Source of the DNA: Microvirga sesbaniae
GTDB taxonomy: Bacteria > Pseudomonadota > Alphaproteobacteria > Rhizobiales > Beijerinckiaceae
Length of the DNA: 64,000 nt
Reading direction: 5' to 3'
NCBI RefSeq assembly: GCF_025460805.1
Contig: NZ_JAMXFJ010000010.1
Coordinates: 124,001-188,000, forward strand
Shown here: positions 1 through 8,472 of the stretch, one piece after another
Numbering within the stretch: position 1 is the first letter of the stretch
Layout of the letters: each line of letters starts with the position of its first letter
The notes under the pieces: generated by a model
Databases searched by the model: none
Seen by the model: only the letters and a program-made list of their open reading frames with translations
Told to the model about the DNA's origin: nothing
Made by a program: the position numbers and the translations under genes

Positions 1-2826
1 GGTGATATCCTTGGTGCGGTAGATTGCCTGAGCCGGGCCGGTTTTCGGTCTCGTCAGGACCGTCTCGGCGTCGGTGACCATTTTGTGGTTTCCCGCATTC
101 TTCTTCTGCGAAAACACCTCAGCCAGTAGGCTGATATGAGCCTCGATGCTGTCGCTCGTCAGGTTTGCATCTGCCTGCTTTCGCAGTTCCCGCTTCTCCA
201 CAGCATGTTCCTCACCAAGCCGGTTGAGAGCGGCCATCTGGGATTCCAAGCTCGCCAGCAGAGCACTCTTCGATTTGCCGTCGATCCGGTAGTTTTCCAC
301 CTCCTGCGCAGAACGGAGTATATTTGCGAAAACCTCAGCGGCATCCTCCCCGCCTGAAAGCAGCATGTTCTTGAGGCGCGTTTCTCCTCCTCCCGAGAGC
401 GTGACCCGGTCCTGGAGCGACTTGGCTCTGGCCAAAGCGTCCTGCTTGAGAGCCATCACAGAGTCGTACAGGGGATGGGTCGACACATCCGTCTGCCGGC
501 GCAGGGATTCGATCATCACCCGCTGCTCGAGCGTCTTCACCGATTTGGCGACGGCGATGAAGCCGTCGAGGAGGTCACGGTCGTTCTGATCCAAGCTCGA
601 TGCTAGGACATGCCCCATTCCCCTCTTGATCGAGCCCGGGTCGATCGCATGCACGCCAGTCAGCTCGGTCACCACCGGGGTCAAGGGTTCAGCGTAGACC
701 CGCCCCGAAGCCTCCAGGTCCTTCCGGAATCGTTGAGCCAGTTCGTTCAGGCTTGGCACAACCTCGCCGAAAGCCTCGGTGAGGCTTTCAAGTCGGTCCC
801 TGCAGCCAAGGAGGAAATCGTAATCATCTTTCGTGTCGATACCCGCATTAAGCTTCTCCTCGACATCCATCATGAACGTTTCCGTCTCTCCCTGGACGAG
901 AGACGAGGTGAAGCGTACTGAACAGATGCTGCGGCGGATCCCGACCTTCTCGTATAACTCATCATCGACACGCTCTAGGACGGTCATGAAAACCCGCTGG
1001 AGACGCGGATCCCCTAAAACCTCGCTCCAACGGGCCCGCAGCAATGCCCCGACCCGGCCGCTGAGGAGGCTGAGCGATTTTGGCCGGAAGTCATAGCCAG
1101 CGATGGCCCGCAAGCCATTCTCCAAGAGGTCTTGATCCTCCAAGATGGATGACACGAGGCTCTTTTCGTCCTCAGTAAGGTCTCCATCAAGCAAGGGCGT
1201 CGGGATGCTCGGCTTCTCCGGCTCCTTCACCGCCACATCGTCCTCCTCGGTCGGGGGCACATGGGAAACGGTAACCACAGCCGCCTCCTCGGGTTGCGGC
1301 TCCTCGACCCCCGGGGCATCAATAACGATCGTTGTCCCCATTTCCCATTCCGGCGGTCCGGCGACGTTCACCACGGGCTGAGTAGAAACCGCTTCGACAC
1401 TGTCTAAGACCGGCGTTGCGAACTCATCCGTCGGCTCCGCCGCTGGGCTCATGAAGTGGTCGTAGATCTCACGTTCGATATCGGCGTCTTCGTTAAATGT
1501 CGCGGAGAGGATCCACCCGTCAATCACCTCAGGATGATCGATTTCCGTCAGACAATCGCGCGAGAGCTGGGTGGTGTTCGTAATCATGTCGGCCAAGGTG
1601 CCGACCGCCTCCCGGACTGAGACCGGATCGTCGCTGATCGCCGCTTGCTCGGACAACAGGTGATAGGCATCAACCAGTTTGCGAGCATCCATGAACGCAA
1701 TTCGACGGGCGTCCCCGTCCACGGTCTCTTCCGCACCGAAGTTCATTTCGCTTGAAACCTCATCCCCCAATGGACCTGCCTCAGATCCAAGTCCATTATC
1801 GCTCGCGAAAAGCGAGTCATCGAAAGCCAAATCCTCAGGCTCCCCGGAACTGTCGGCCCCTTGCCCTTGATCCTCGCCCTGACCGTGGGCCTCAACCTCC
1901 GCTTCATCGCCACCGTCCTCGTCCCAAAGACTGGCGTCAGGAGTGAGCTCGATGTGTTCCTCCACGGGAGAAGGCTGCGCAGTTGCGGCCCCAGCGACCG
2001 CCTGTGCACCTGGCGCGGGAAAGGGTGCGGCGGTCAGAGGTGCCGCCGCCGGTTCAGGGTCCTCATCGTCAAACACGAACCGCTTCGGGCGTCCGGATTG
2101 TCCGAGGGCCGGGACGTTGATCTCTCTAACCTGCGTCCCGCTTTGCCTCGTCTCCAATGCCTCAATCTTATTGTCTATCGCCGCCGCACTCTTGAGCAGT
2201 CCGCGCCTGAGAAAGTTCATAACCATGCCGATGATCCCTGCGAAAATTGTGGAGCCGATCAGAACGGCACCCGGGGTTTGCGGCGCCGCCCAGCTGAACG
2301 TGAAAACAGTGGCGGAAGCCACGAGCAGCGGGAACTCGATCAGATCCCGCTGAATATGCTTGAAGAGGGCATCCAGGCCCTTCGACCCGGGGAAACCGAG
2401 GACAAACCACGCGATTGGGGAAGCAAGGAGGGGGATTCCAACTTCCCTTAAGACAATCCCATCGGCTTTCCAGACCCCGACCAGAACCAGCCAGAACTCG
2501 CTGTGGAGCGGTAGAAAGTACGATCCGGCTTGAACCCAAAACGACCAGACGAGAAACCAGATTGTGGTCCAGGCCACAAAGTTTCTACCCAGCCAAAGAC
2601 TTTGGTCGACAATCAAAGCCAGGACCAAGCCCCACAGCAGGCCCCAACCAGTTCCAAGCAACAGACAGATCGGGACCGCCCCGACTGCTGCGATCGCGAT
2701 GCCGCGATACAACCGGCTCAGCCCCCCATGCCCTGGAACCCGCCGTAGAACTGTTCGCACGGCCGAGACCGCTGAAAATGGACCCGCGAAAAGCCGGCTG
2801 TCGGCAGGTTTAGCCACCGATGTCAT
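1..2826 (-). CDS. Very large membrane-anchored acidic protein, partial
   Basis: The minus-strand frame is open from an ATG at 2826 to the left edge, at least 942 codons, so the C-terminus is missing. I spot-checked seven stretches and found no stops. The first ~170 residues hold several hydrophobic segments (inner-membrane anchor, about four to six passes), followed by a Pro/Ala/Glu/Asp-rich acidic linker (about residues 220-560) and then a long, helix-rich, probably coiled-coil region. The start lies inside the end of the preceding minus gene (17 nt overlap), suggesting translational coupling. I do not recognise the family. The architecture (membrane anchor, acidic spacer, helical body) would suit a scaffold or envelope-spanning component, but that is inference. 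Confidence 0.75.
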   Translation of the reverse strand, partial: MTSVAKPADSRLFAGPFSAVSAVRTVLRRVPGHGGLSRLYRGIAIAAVGAVPICLLLGTGWGLLWGLVLALIVDQSLWLGRNFVAWTTIWFLVWSFWVQAGSYFLPLHSEFWLVLVGVWKADGIVLREVGIPLLASPIAWFVLGFPGSKGLDALFKHIQRDLIEFPLLVASATVFTFSWAAPQTPGAVLIGSTIFAGIIGMVMNFLRRGLLKSAAAIDNKIEALETRQSGTQVREINVPALGQSGRPKRFVFDDEDPEPAAAPLTAAPFPAPGAQAVAGAATAQPSPVEEHIELTPDASLWDEDGGDEAEVEAHGQGEDQGQGADSSGEPEDLAFDDSLFASDNGLGSEAGPLGDEVSSEMNFGAEETVDGDARRIAFMDARKLVDAYHLLSEQAAISDDPVSVREAVGTLADMITNTTQLSRDCLTEIDHPEVIDGWILSATFNEDADIEREIYDHFMSPAAEPTDEFATPVLDSVEAVSTQPVVNVAGPPEWEMGTTIVIDAPGVEEPQPEEAAVVTVSHVPPTEEDDVAVKEPEKPSIPTPLLDGDLTEDEKSLVSSILEDQDLLENGLRAIAGYDFRPKSLSLLSGRVGALLRARWSEVLGDPRLQRVFMTVLERVDDELYEKVGIRRSICSVRFTSSLVQGETETFMMDVEEKLNAGIDTKDDYDFLLGCRDRLESLTEAFGEVVPSLNELAQRFRKDLEASGRVYAEPLTPVVTELTGVHAIDPGSIKRGMGHVLASSLDQNDRDLLDGFIAVAKSVKTLEQRVMIESLRRQTDVSTHPLYDSVMALKQDALARAKSLQDRVTLSGGGETRLKNMLLSGGEDAAEVFANILRSAQEVENYRIDGKSKSALLASLESQMAALNRLGEEHAVEKRELRKQADANLTSDSIEAHISLLAEVFSQKKNAGNHKMVTDAETVLTRPKTGPAQAIYRTKDIT

Positions 2827-3190
2827 GACCGTCCCGGACCCGAGTACGGTCACGACCGTGGGCCATGCGCGAGAACACCTCCTCCGCGCCCCGCAGCGCT
2901 TGCTTCTCGAAGTTCGGCCCCATGAGGGCATCGAGCCCCTTGGAGCCTGCCTTTGAGAGAACGCTATCAACGTCCTTGAGGCTGGCTGGTGCTGTACCGT
3001 CGGCCCCGTGGAGATGCATGCGACCGGAGAATGCGTTTAAACCCTCGGGGGTCACGAGGTTCACAGCGCCCTCGACCGCCTGCTTGCCGACGTCGGACAA
3101 AGTCCCCTTGATTGAGCTCAACAGGCCTTTTGAACCCGATGCCTGGTCGGTAGTATTAGGCCTGTTGGTGGGTATCAGATCGTTGTCCAT
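2810..3190 (-). CDS. Small hypothetical protein coupled to the large membrane protein
   Basis: 126 residues from ATG 3190. Longer in-frame starts exist, but 3190 leaves a leader holding a TAATTCG element about 50 nt upstream. The sequence is hydrophilic, rich in Gly, Ala, Ser and Asp, with no signal peptide or membrane segment. Its last codons overlap the start of the large membrane protein, so the two are almost certainly one operon and probably work together. No known domain is recognised. Confidence 0.65.
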   Translation of the reverse strand: MDNDLIPTNRPNTTDQASGSKGLLSSIKGTLSDVGKQAVEGAVNLVTPEGLNAFSGRMHLHGADGTAPASLKDVDSVLSKAGSKGLDALMGPNFEKQALRGAEEVFSRMAHGRDRTRVRDGHDIGG

Positions 3191-3239
3191 GGAAACCTCG
3201 AAAACGTTGCGTGCGCGGGCTTCAGGGCAATCCGGCTCC

Positions 3240-3301
3240 CGAATTATGATTCGAGAACGGCTGTGCCGAGTTACGCGGGTAAAATAACCCCGCCTAATTC
3301 G
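3240..3301. promoter_or_regulatory. Divergent pair of TAATTCG elements
   Basis: TAATTCG occurs on the minus strand at 3240-3246, facing the gene that starts at 3190, and on the plus strand at 3295-3301, facing the gene that starts near 3321. The same heptamer recurs in front of many genes in this window, usually pointing at the gene. It is probably a promoter element or operator; its exact role is inferred. Confidence 0.45.
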
Positions 3302-3320
3302 GTTTGCTATCTTAATATGT

Positions 3321-3884
3321 GTGCTCCACACCCCCAGGGCCGGCCACGCGGAGGTCACAATCCCCTTCCGTCTCATCGAGCCGGACCCGCAGGTTCAACT
3401 GCGCCATATATTAAAGGAGTACGGAGTTCCCCTGTGTCGAGCGCTGCATGCTGCCGAAGCGGACCGGTGCCGACATCCCGCTGCCCTTAGTGATGTCATT
3501 GAGGTCAGGGGTCTCAACAATGTCGGATCTGCCCATTCTATTCTCGGGGCGGTCATCGATACCGACCGGCTTTCGATCAGGAACGGTCTCACCCCAGTGT
3601 CCCTGCCTGAGCCTGGGTCTCCAATTCGCGTCCAGGCGGTGCCCCAGAGCGTATGGGACGGAGATACCATTCTCGGGCGTTCCATCATCACGGTCGTTCC
3701 GGTGCCCGGATCCGGAGATCTCACAAGAGATAAGATCAGTCTCATCGAGGCGCTCGTGAGAGCGCTAGGAACAATCCCCCACGTCGTGGCTCCTCGTCCT
3801 TCGTCCCCGAACTCCAAGTCCCCACGCACTGACAACGATAAGAGAGCAGGGCAGCAGGATCTCTATTTCGGCATGCCCTGGTGA
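3321..3884 (+). CDS. Hypothetical protein
   Basis: 187 residues if translation begins at GTG 3321, about 20 nt after a TAATTCG element, which would make it nearly leaderless. A later start is possible, since a GGAGG lies near 3350 without a standard start codon just after it. The plus frame has ordinary codon choice; an overlapping minus frame (3395-3835) looks like a shadow. The protein is soluble, without signal peptide, and has a basic C-terminal tail. No family recognised. Confidence 0.55.
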   Translation: MLHTPRAGHAEVTIPFRLIEPDPQVQLRHILKEYGVPLCRALHAAEADRCRHPAALSDVIEVRGLNNVGSAHSILGAVIDTDRLSIRNGLTPVSLPEPGSPIRVQAVPQSVWDGDTILGRSIITVVPVPGSGDLTRDKISLIEALVRALGTIPHVVAPRPSSPNSKSPRTDNDKRAGQQDLYFGMPW

Positions 3885-3891
3885 ACGCTGA

Positions 3892-3913
3892 CCCTGACCG
3901 GTTCCGGTCAGGG
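3892..3913 (+). terminator. Hairpin after the 3321-3884 gene
   Basis: CCTGACC and GGTCAGG pair around a GGTTCC loop just downstream of the stop codon. No clear T-run follows, so it could be a weak terminator, an mRNA-stabilising hairpin or a protein site. Confidence 0.35.
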
Positions 3914-4089
3914 AGACACTTCTTGAAGCTATGGCTTTGAGGTGAACAAGGGGTTCTCTGAAACCCCAAAAAAGAACGGCGGCAAAAGCGGCCGTGCCAA
4001 GAACAATAATAAGAACCAGCACGGACTAGACGCTAGCCTAGACATCCCCGCGCTGGATCCAATAAAAAGAATAAGAAACGGATCCTGCC

Positions 4090-4332
4090 ATGACTTTCAA
4101 GGAAGCTCTCCGGGTCGAGCTCAAGGCCCTGGCCCCCACTGTCGCCTTCATCGTGATCGCTCATGCGATGATCATGTGGGTCTATAACGAAGGCGTCTTT
4201 GGCGCCCTCGGGGTCCTGCTGGCGCTCGGCGCCGTCAAGATGGCCCTCGTCCTCGGCTGGACTGTCGTCAAGATCGGGGTGTTCCTCGCCGCTCTGGCGG
4301 CAATCGCCTACGTCTTCACAATGGTATTCTAA
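4090..4332 (+). CDS. Small two-helix membrane protein
   Basis: 80 residues. Two to three hydrophobic helices cover about residues 14-33, 36-55 and 58-80, with almost no soluble part, so it should be an inner-membrane protein. It stands alone and is followed by a strong terminator (4377-4405). The ribosome-binding site is poor. No family recognised. Confidence 0.6.
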   Translation: MTFKEALRVELKALAPTVAFIVIAHAMIMWVYNEGVFGALGVLLALGAVKMALVLGWTVVKIGVFLAALAAIAYVFTMVF

Positions 4333-4376
4333 CCGGGAGAGACGGTTTCTCGTCCCTCCCCGGCCGATACAAGAAA

Positions 4377-4405
4377 GCCCGCTCTTCTCCGAGCGGGCTT
4401 TTTTT
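4377..4405 (+). terminator. Rho-independent terminator
   Basis: A perfect 8-bp stem (GCCCGCTC/GAGCGGGC) with loop TTCTCC is followed by seven T residues. It ends the 4090-4332 gene. The A-rich left flank means it could also end the convergent regulator gene on the minus strand. Confidence 0.85.
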
Positions 4406-5324
4406 ATTTCCTTCGATTGTAGGGGCGTTTCGTGCGCCCGTCGTCTTTGGAAGGACTGGCCTTCTTTACGCTCTCATGCCCTCGGGATTTTAAGGCTGCC
4501 TCGCGGGTCGTCCGGCTTGCGGCTTCGGCTTTAGGCGGCCGGCCACGGCGCTTGGGAGCCTCAGGAGCGCTCCGGTCGAACAGGTCTCCGTCTGGATCCG
4601 CGGTACGCCCACTTGAGACCGTCGCGCCAGCGCTGGAACGGGCTGCAGCACCCCGTCCGCCCTTGCCTGACTTGGACGAGGTCTCCTCCGAACCCTTCCG
4701 CCCTTTGCGCGATCCCTTTGCACCGCCTCCTGAACCGGCGGCTTCACTCTTGGCCGCAGCCGCCGACGTTGCCTGACCTCTGACCGCGCTGGCCAGGTCC
4801 TGCATCTGCTCGGCCAGCTTATCGACCTTGGCGTCCGTCCGGCTCTGATCCTGTGTGAGCCGCTCCTGTACATCGATGAGGCGCTGGAAGATCCCCTCCA
4901 TTCCAGGAGGCAACGCTGGCTCTTCCGGTGCTTTCGTCTCATTCTTCGCCTTGCGCGAAGGAGCCTCACGCGACGAGCGAGCCACCGGAGCCTCAATCTC
5001 GTCGCTGCTGATGTGCCAGGGCTCCTGCTGGAGCTCTTCAAGGTAGTTGCCGCCAGAAACGTGGCCCCTGACCACGATCCGAGTTCCTGTCAGGCGCTGG
5101 AAAGGAATTCCCAGACCCTCGGCAATCTTCTCGAGGACCAGAACAGTCACATTCGAGGTCATCCGAAGCAAGCTATCGAGATGCCGGTCGCTGATGCCGA
5201 TCTGCTTCGACATCTCCGTGGTTCCCCACCCCATCAACTTCTTGATGGTCTGAAGGTTTGCGCTCACATTCTGAAGCGTTTTGCTTTCAGAGAAATCGTC
5301 TTCCGAAAACGACCTACGGGTCAT
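4404..5324 (-). CDS. XRE-family regulator with AT-hook-like basic tail
   Basis: 306 residues from ATG 5324, chosen because GGGGGA sits just upstream; an in-frame ATG at 5345 would add seven residues. Residues ~25-85 form a helix-turn-helix of the Cro/XRE type (pattern ..TEMSKQIGISDRHLDSLLR..). A central helix (~140-185) could mediate oligomerisation. The C-terminal ~110 residues are low-complexity, Lys/Arg/Gly/Ser-rich, and contain an AT-hook core RRGRPPK plus a terminal KRPYNRRK. This suggests a DNA-binding protein with both specific and minor-groove contacts, perhaps nucleoid-like. It lies just left of the replication control region and may regulate it (inference). Confidence 0.8.
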   Translation of the reverse strand: MTRRSFSEDDFSESKTLQNVSANLQTIKKLMGWGTTEMSKQIGISDRHLDSLLRMTSNVTVLVLEKIAEGLGIPFQRLTGTRIVVRGHVSGGNYLEELQQEPWHISSDEIEAPVARSSREAPSRKAKNETKAPEEPALPPGMEGIFQRLIDVQERLTQDQSRTDAKVDKLAEQMQDLASAVRGQATSAAAAKSEAAGSGGGAKGSRKGRKGSEETSSKSGKGGRGAAARSSAGATVSSGRTADPDGDLFDRSAPEAPKRRGRPPKAEAASRTTREAALKSRGHESVKKASPSKDDGRTKRPYNRRK

Positions 5325-5663
5325 CCGTTCCCCCAAATACCACATTCAAACCCAGAACCGTCACTGGCCGGGTTGGATTAACAAATCCCGATCCAGTACA
5401 AGTTACGGAGCGATCTAAAGTTGCGCGCTCGCTGGCAATTTCCGAAGCTCGCAAGTTTACCGCTTTCTCGTTCCCTTTGTTCCCATTTCGAAAATCCGAA
5501 TTTTGATTTGAGAACGGGTTTTACGAAGCACAAGAATTCGGAAATGGCAAGCTGCCACGCTGTCAACTATCCCGAATCGCAGTCGGAATTTCAAAACAGC
5601 CTATCCGGAAAGATCGCAATTAAGAGGCGGGCTTTTTAACTCTAATTCTGGCAATCCGCGTTT

Positions 5664-5670
5664 TAATTCG
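5664..5670 (+). promoter_or_regulatory. TAATTCG element upstream of repC
   Basis: TTTTAATTCG followed eight bases later by TTGACT. This is the only strong promoter-like sequence on the plus strand before repC, so the repC transcript may start near 5700, giving a leader of roughly 350 nt. That is inference. Confidence 0.35.
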
Positions 5671-5867
5671 TTTGTCCTTGACTCAACCCACCTTGCCGGT
5701 GTGAATCCACTTGGCCCATCAGATTCGGAATTTAGGCGTTGGCGCGTCTGGAGCAAGAGTCCCGGGTCGGTATTCACATCTAAAAGTCGACCCGAAATGC
5801 TTGGCGGCATTTTCTCGGATCGATCCAACACACGAGGACATGAACGGCTTGAAGAAGGCCTAAGAAT

Positions 5868-5960
5868 CAAAAACCCCGCCGTTGGCGCGGCAGGGGTTTT
5901 GAAGAGGCCGGTATCGAAAGGACTGAACCCAACGGGACCGGACTAAGAACTAGATTGGCG
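5868..5960 (-). ncRNA. Candidate counter-transcribed RNA controlling repC
   Basis: On the minus strand a near-consensus promoter (TTGACA at 5995-5990, 17-bp spacer, TAAGAA at 5972-5967) would start a transcript near 5960. About 90 nt later it meets a strong terminator hairpin with a T5 run (complement of 5869-5900). The transcript would be fully antisense to the repC leader, ending ~95 nt before the repC start codon. repABC and stand-alone RepC replicons are known to use such antisense RNAs for copy number and incompatibility. Here the RNA itself is predicted from sequence only. Confidence 0.6.
5869..5900 (-). terminator. Terminator hairpin of the antisense RNA
   Basis: AAAACCCC-GCC pairs with GGC-A-GGGGTTTT. 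Read on the minus strand it ends GGGGTTTTTG. Read on the plus strand it ends GGGGTTTTG, so it could also attenuate the repC transcript. Confidence 0.7.
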
Positions 5961-5966
5961 TCAATG

Positions 5967-5995
5967 TTCTTAGACCCCCCCGACATCCCTGTCAA
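5967..5995 (-). promoter_or_regulatory. Sigma-70-like promoter of the antisense RNA
   Basis: TTGACA (-35), 17 bp, TAAGAA (-10) on the minus strand. The -10 lies in the arm of an 8-bp inverted repeat (CTAAGAAC...GTTCTTAG, 5943-5973) that would also fold as a hairpin in the repC mRNA leader. Confidence 0.6.
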
Positions 5996-6054
5996 CTGGA
6001 AACGTCGTTTCGGCGATCGGTCTCGCTTGTCCAAAAACAATCGGGGTCAAGACC

Positions 6055-7356
6055 ATGAATCCGCAAGGATTGCGGCCGATGTCGGCTGCCCACGCCCGTG
6101 TCGAACGGGCCGTGACAGAGAAGTTCGTTAACGAAAAGCCAACGACCAAGTCGGCAGTGCTCTACGCTCTTAAAAAGGCGGCTCCGGCCCTTAAACTCCG
6201 CCCCACCACTTGGCGGCTCCTCAGCGTCCTTTGCGATCTCTCACATCCGATTGACTGGGAGGATCGCAAGATCGGCCCCGTCGTATGGCCGTCCAATGCC
6301 GCCCTGGCCGATCGCGTCGGTGTCGATGTGCGCAGCATTCAGGTTCACCTCAGACGCCTGGTCCAAATGGGCTTGATCACCCACAGCGACAGCGCCACCC
6401 GCAAACGCTTCGGTACGCGCGTCAACAATCGCATTGTTCAGGCTTGCGGCATCAATCTTACTCCCCTGATGATCCGTCGGGAGCAGTTTCTTGAGCTGGC
6501 CGAAACTCATCAGGCCGAACTCGCGGAGCGGAAGAAGCTAGCTCAACTCATTTCTGAAACCAGGATCAGAGTCATCCGCCTGATCGCCGGCGGCCAGGAC
6601 AGCCAGATCGCCGGTCCCTGGGTTGAACTCGCCGCAACCTTCGCTCGTCTCGGGGAGCAGTACGGCATGACGCTGAGCCGCCCCACCCGGACCGTGAAGG
6701 CCTCGCTGGCTGACCTGCACACTCTGCTGTCGTCACTCATCACACTCGAAGTCTCGGCTCAATCGGCTTGGAACCAGCATCTCGATGCAACCGAATTGGT
6801 CGAAGATTCTTCGCCCGCAGGCGACAAAGGATTCACCCAGAATCCTAATCTGATTCATAAAAAGGATGACTCTTTGAATCAAAGGGCTGCCGAAGATGTG
6901 AATGGCATCAAGGCTGCGCCCTACGCGCCAAAGTCAGAGATCCAGCAGGAGCGTACCAAAGGCCTACCCTTGGACCTGAATCAGGTGCAGCGAGCCTGCC
7001 CCGCCCTCTCCCAGTATTATCCTGACGCCTTCTCGTCGGTTCATAAGCTGGCATCTAGCATTCACCAACTCAGAGGGCTCCTTGGGATTTCTGGAAAGCT
7101 ATGGGATGAAGCCCAGCGGTCCCTCGGCCCGATTGAGGCTTCCTTGAGCCTTCTGGTCATTCTTCAGGGGCATGAAGATGGGCGGATCTCGAACCCCGGC
7201 GGTTATCTGCACAGCATCGTAAGCAAGACAGGCTCGCACCAGTCCAGCATGGGGGACGTCATCGCGAGAATGGCAGCAAGCCGGACGCACGATCCCAGGC
7301 CTTCTGTTGTGTTTCCGCTGCTCGGTAAAAAAGAGGCGGAACGACATGCCGGATAA
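6055..7356 (+). CDS. repC: Plasmid replication initiator RepC
   Basis: 433 residues, normal for RepC (about 400-440). The N-terminal half matches the family: a winged-helix block around residues 70-125 (WPSNAALADRVGVDVRSIQ..., then RRL..MGLI) followed by TRKRFGTR and GINLTPL, and a helical stretch with ETRIRVIRL. The C-terminal half carries the conserved helix around PEASLSLLVILQ-like sequence and NPGGYL. RepC binds the origin, which in known RepC replicons lies inside repC itself; here an AT-rich GANTC-dense segment is seen at 6805-6880. No repA/repB precede it in this window, so partition genes lie elsewhere or are absent. Control is probably by the antisense RNA upstream. Confidence 0.93.
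   Translation: MNPQGLRPMSAAHARVERAVTEKFVNEKPTTKSAVLYALKKAAPALKLRPTTWRLLSVLCDLSHPIDWEDRKIGPVVWPSNAALADRVGVDVRSIQVHLRRLVQMGLITHSDSATRKRFGTRVNNRIVQACGINLTPLMIRREQFLELAETHQAELAERKKLAQLISETRIRVIRLIAGGQDSQIAGPWVELAATFARLGEQYGMTLSRPTRTVKASLADLHTLLSSLITLEVSAQSAWNQHLDATELVEDSSPAGDKGFTQNPNLIHKKDDSLNQRAAEDVNGIKAAPYAPKSEIQQERTKGLPLDLNQVQRACPALSQYYPDAFSSVHKLASSIHQLRGLLGISGKLWDEAQRSLGPIEASLSLLVILQGHEDGRISNPGGYLHSIVSKTGSHQSSMGDVIARMAASRTHDPRPSVVFPLLGKKEAERHAG
6805..6880 (+). other. Candidate oriV within repC: six GANTC sites in 76 bp
   Basis: GANTC occurs at 6805, 6830, 6840, 6852, 6868 and 6876 in an AT-rich stretch coding for the RepC interdomain linker. GANTC is the CcrM methylation site of alphaproteobacteria, and clusters of it occur in their replication origins. 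In repABC plasmids the origin maps to an AT-rich stretch inside repC. The assignment as origin is inferred from position and composition. Confidence 0.55.
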
Positions 7357-8041
7357 AATCAACGGCTGTCAGTTCCGCCCAGTCAGACGGGCGTAGACCC
7401 GCTTCGACAATGTTGGCTCACCAGGAAGAGGCGACATTGCCGGGTTCCCCATGAACATGCCACCGAGATCGGGAGAGCGCAACGTCTGTCAAATCCAAGC
7501 GGAAGTCAGGACGACGGATTGAATAGGGTTCAATCGTAGCGGGTCAGCGCGAAGACTTCCGAGAGCACAAGATTGAGTTCACGGTATACTTCTTACGACG
7601 GGACAATATCTAATCCCCTGTCGGGATCAGTCTCAAAATGTTGCAGAACTGCCTTTGTGCATACTGTCTCCTAATCGAGCCGCAAGTAGACGGAAACGAT
7701 ACTCCACTTGCCAGCCTGCTCTGCCAAAACTCGCGCCCGAGACTTCAGATCTTCGTTGGTTCGTTGTCTGGCTCAGTCCGAAATAAAATGCGGGATATAC
7801 GAAGGGGAATGGGCTAGTTTTGAATATGTATAAACAAGCTCGGAGCCTCGCCATTTATCGCTTCGGCTTGCAAGTTCATCAAGTGTCGACCCGCAAACAA
7901 AAGACTTCATCGGCGTTCAACGACAAACAACCTGACAGAAAAATATTTCTCTTAACGTGTTGAGAGCAGGTCAAGGCGACCGCCGAAACCCACGATTTAC
8001 CCGTCCGACAACAAGAATCGCCACCAGGACATTCTCGAATC
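7357..8041. other. Long non-coding stretch after repC
   Basis: No convincing gene. It includes a near-palindrome CTCTTAACGTGTTGAGAG at 7950-7967 preceded by an AT-rich run. Short open frames here have no ribosome-binding sites and no protein-like composition. No clear terminator for repC was found. Confidence 0.4.
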
Positions 8042-8374
8042 ATGCTCACATATCTAGTCGCCGTTCAGAACGCAGCGGGTGCTGTTCCACTCTTTGCTTC
8101 TCTCGATGGAGCGGCCGCGCAACGGGCCGCCGTGGGTCTGAGCCAAGATCACCCGGAAGCGCTCATCACAACGACCCCGGTCGAGTTTTCTCAATCATGC
8201 TTAATCGGCTCATCGCTCCTGATGCTCCAGTCCCAGATCCGGCTGGATCAAGTCGATGGCTTGGTTGAACTTTTGGCCTCTGGGTCAGACCCAGATCCTG
8301 CTTCCGATGCTCGGATCGACTTCCACTTCTTGCCCGACCAGATCGCATTGCCGCCAATTGAGGCTGCGAATTAG
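8042..8374 (+). CDS. Possible small hypothetical protein
   Basis: 110 residues from ATG 8042, with no good ribosome-binding site. Composition is protein-like (Ala/Leu/Asp rich, no membrane segment), and the N-terminus resembles a small alpha/beta protein. An overlapping minus frame exists (8166-8549). No family recognised; it may be spurious. Confidence 0.35.
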   Translation: MLTYLVAVQNAAGAVPLFASLDGAAAQRAAVGLSQDHPEALITTTPVEFSQSCLIGSSLLMLQSQIRLDQVDGLVELLASGSDPDPASDARIDFHFLPDQIALPPIEAAN

Positions 8375-8472
8375 CGTGCGGAGCGCTTTGGACCCGTTTC
8401 CCTTCGCACGTGAAAATGCGAAAAGGGGCGAAATAGAAAAACACGAATCGTAGGTTTAACCGGGACATTGTT

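Larger units (their letters stand above)
5325..6054. other. Replication control region upstream of repC
   Basis: A 730-bp gap without a convincing gene. It is AT-rich at 5380-5680 with many short inverted and direct words around TTCCGAA and GAATT, for example near 5435-5449 and 5534-5552. It contains a TAATTCG element (5664-5670), a bidirectional terminator-like hairpin (5869-5900) and a candidate antisense RNA promoter (5967-5995). The position before repC fits the incompatibility/control region of RepC replicons. Confidence 0.6.

Noticed and set aside
3395-3835. Long minus-strand frame opposite the 3321-3884 gene
   Set aside because: The plus frame has better codon choice and a promoter-like element; the minus frame is a shadow.
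5435-5552. Inverted repeat around TTCCGAA upstream of repC
   Set aside because: Only ~10 of 14 bases pair over 100 bp and no iteron series is visible; noted but not called.
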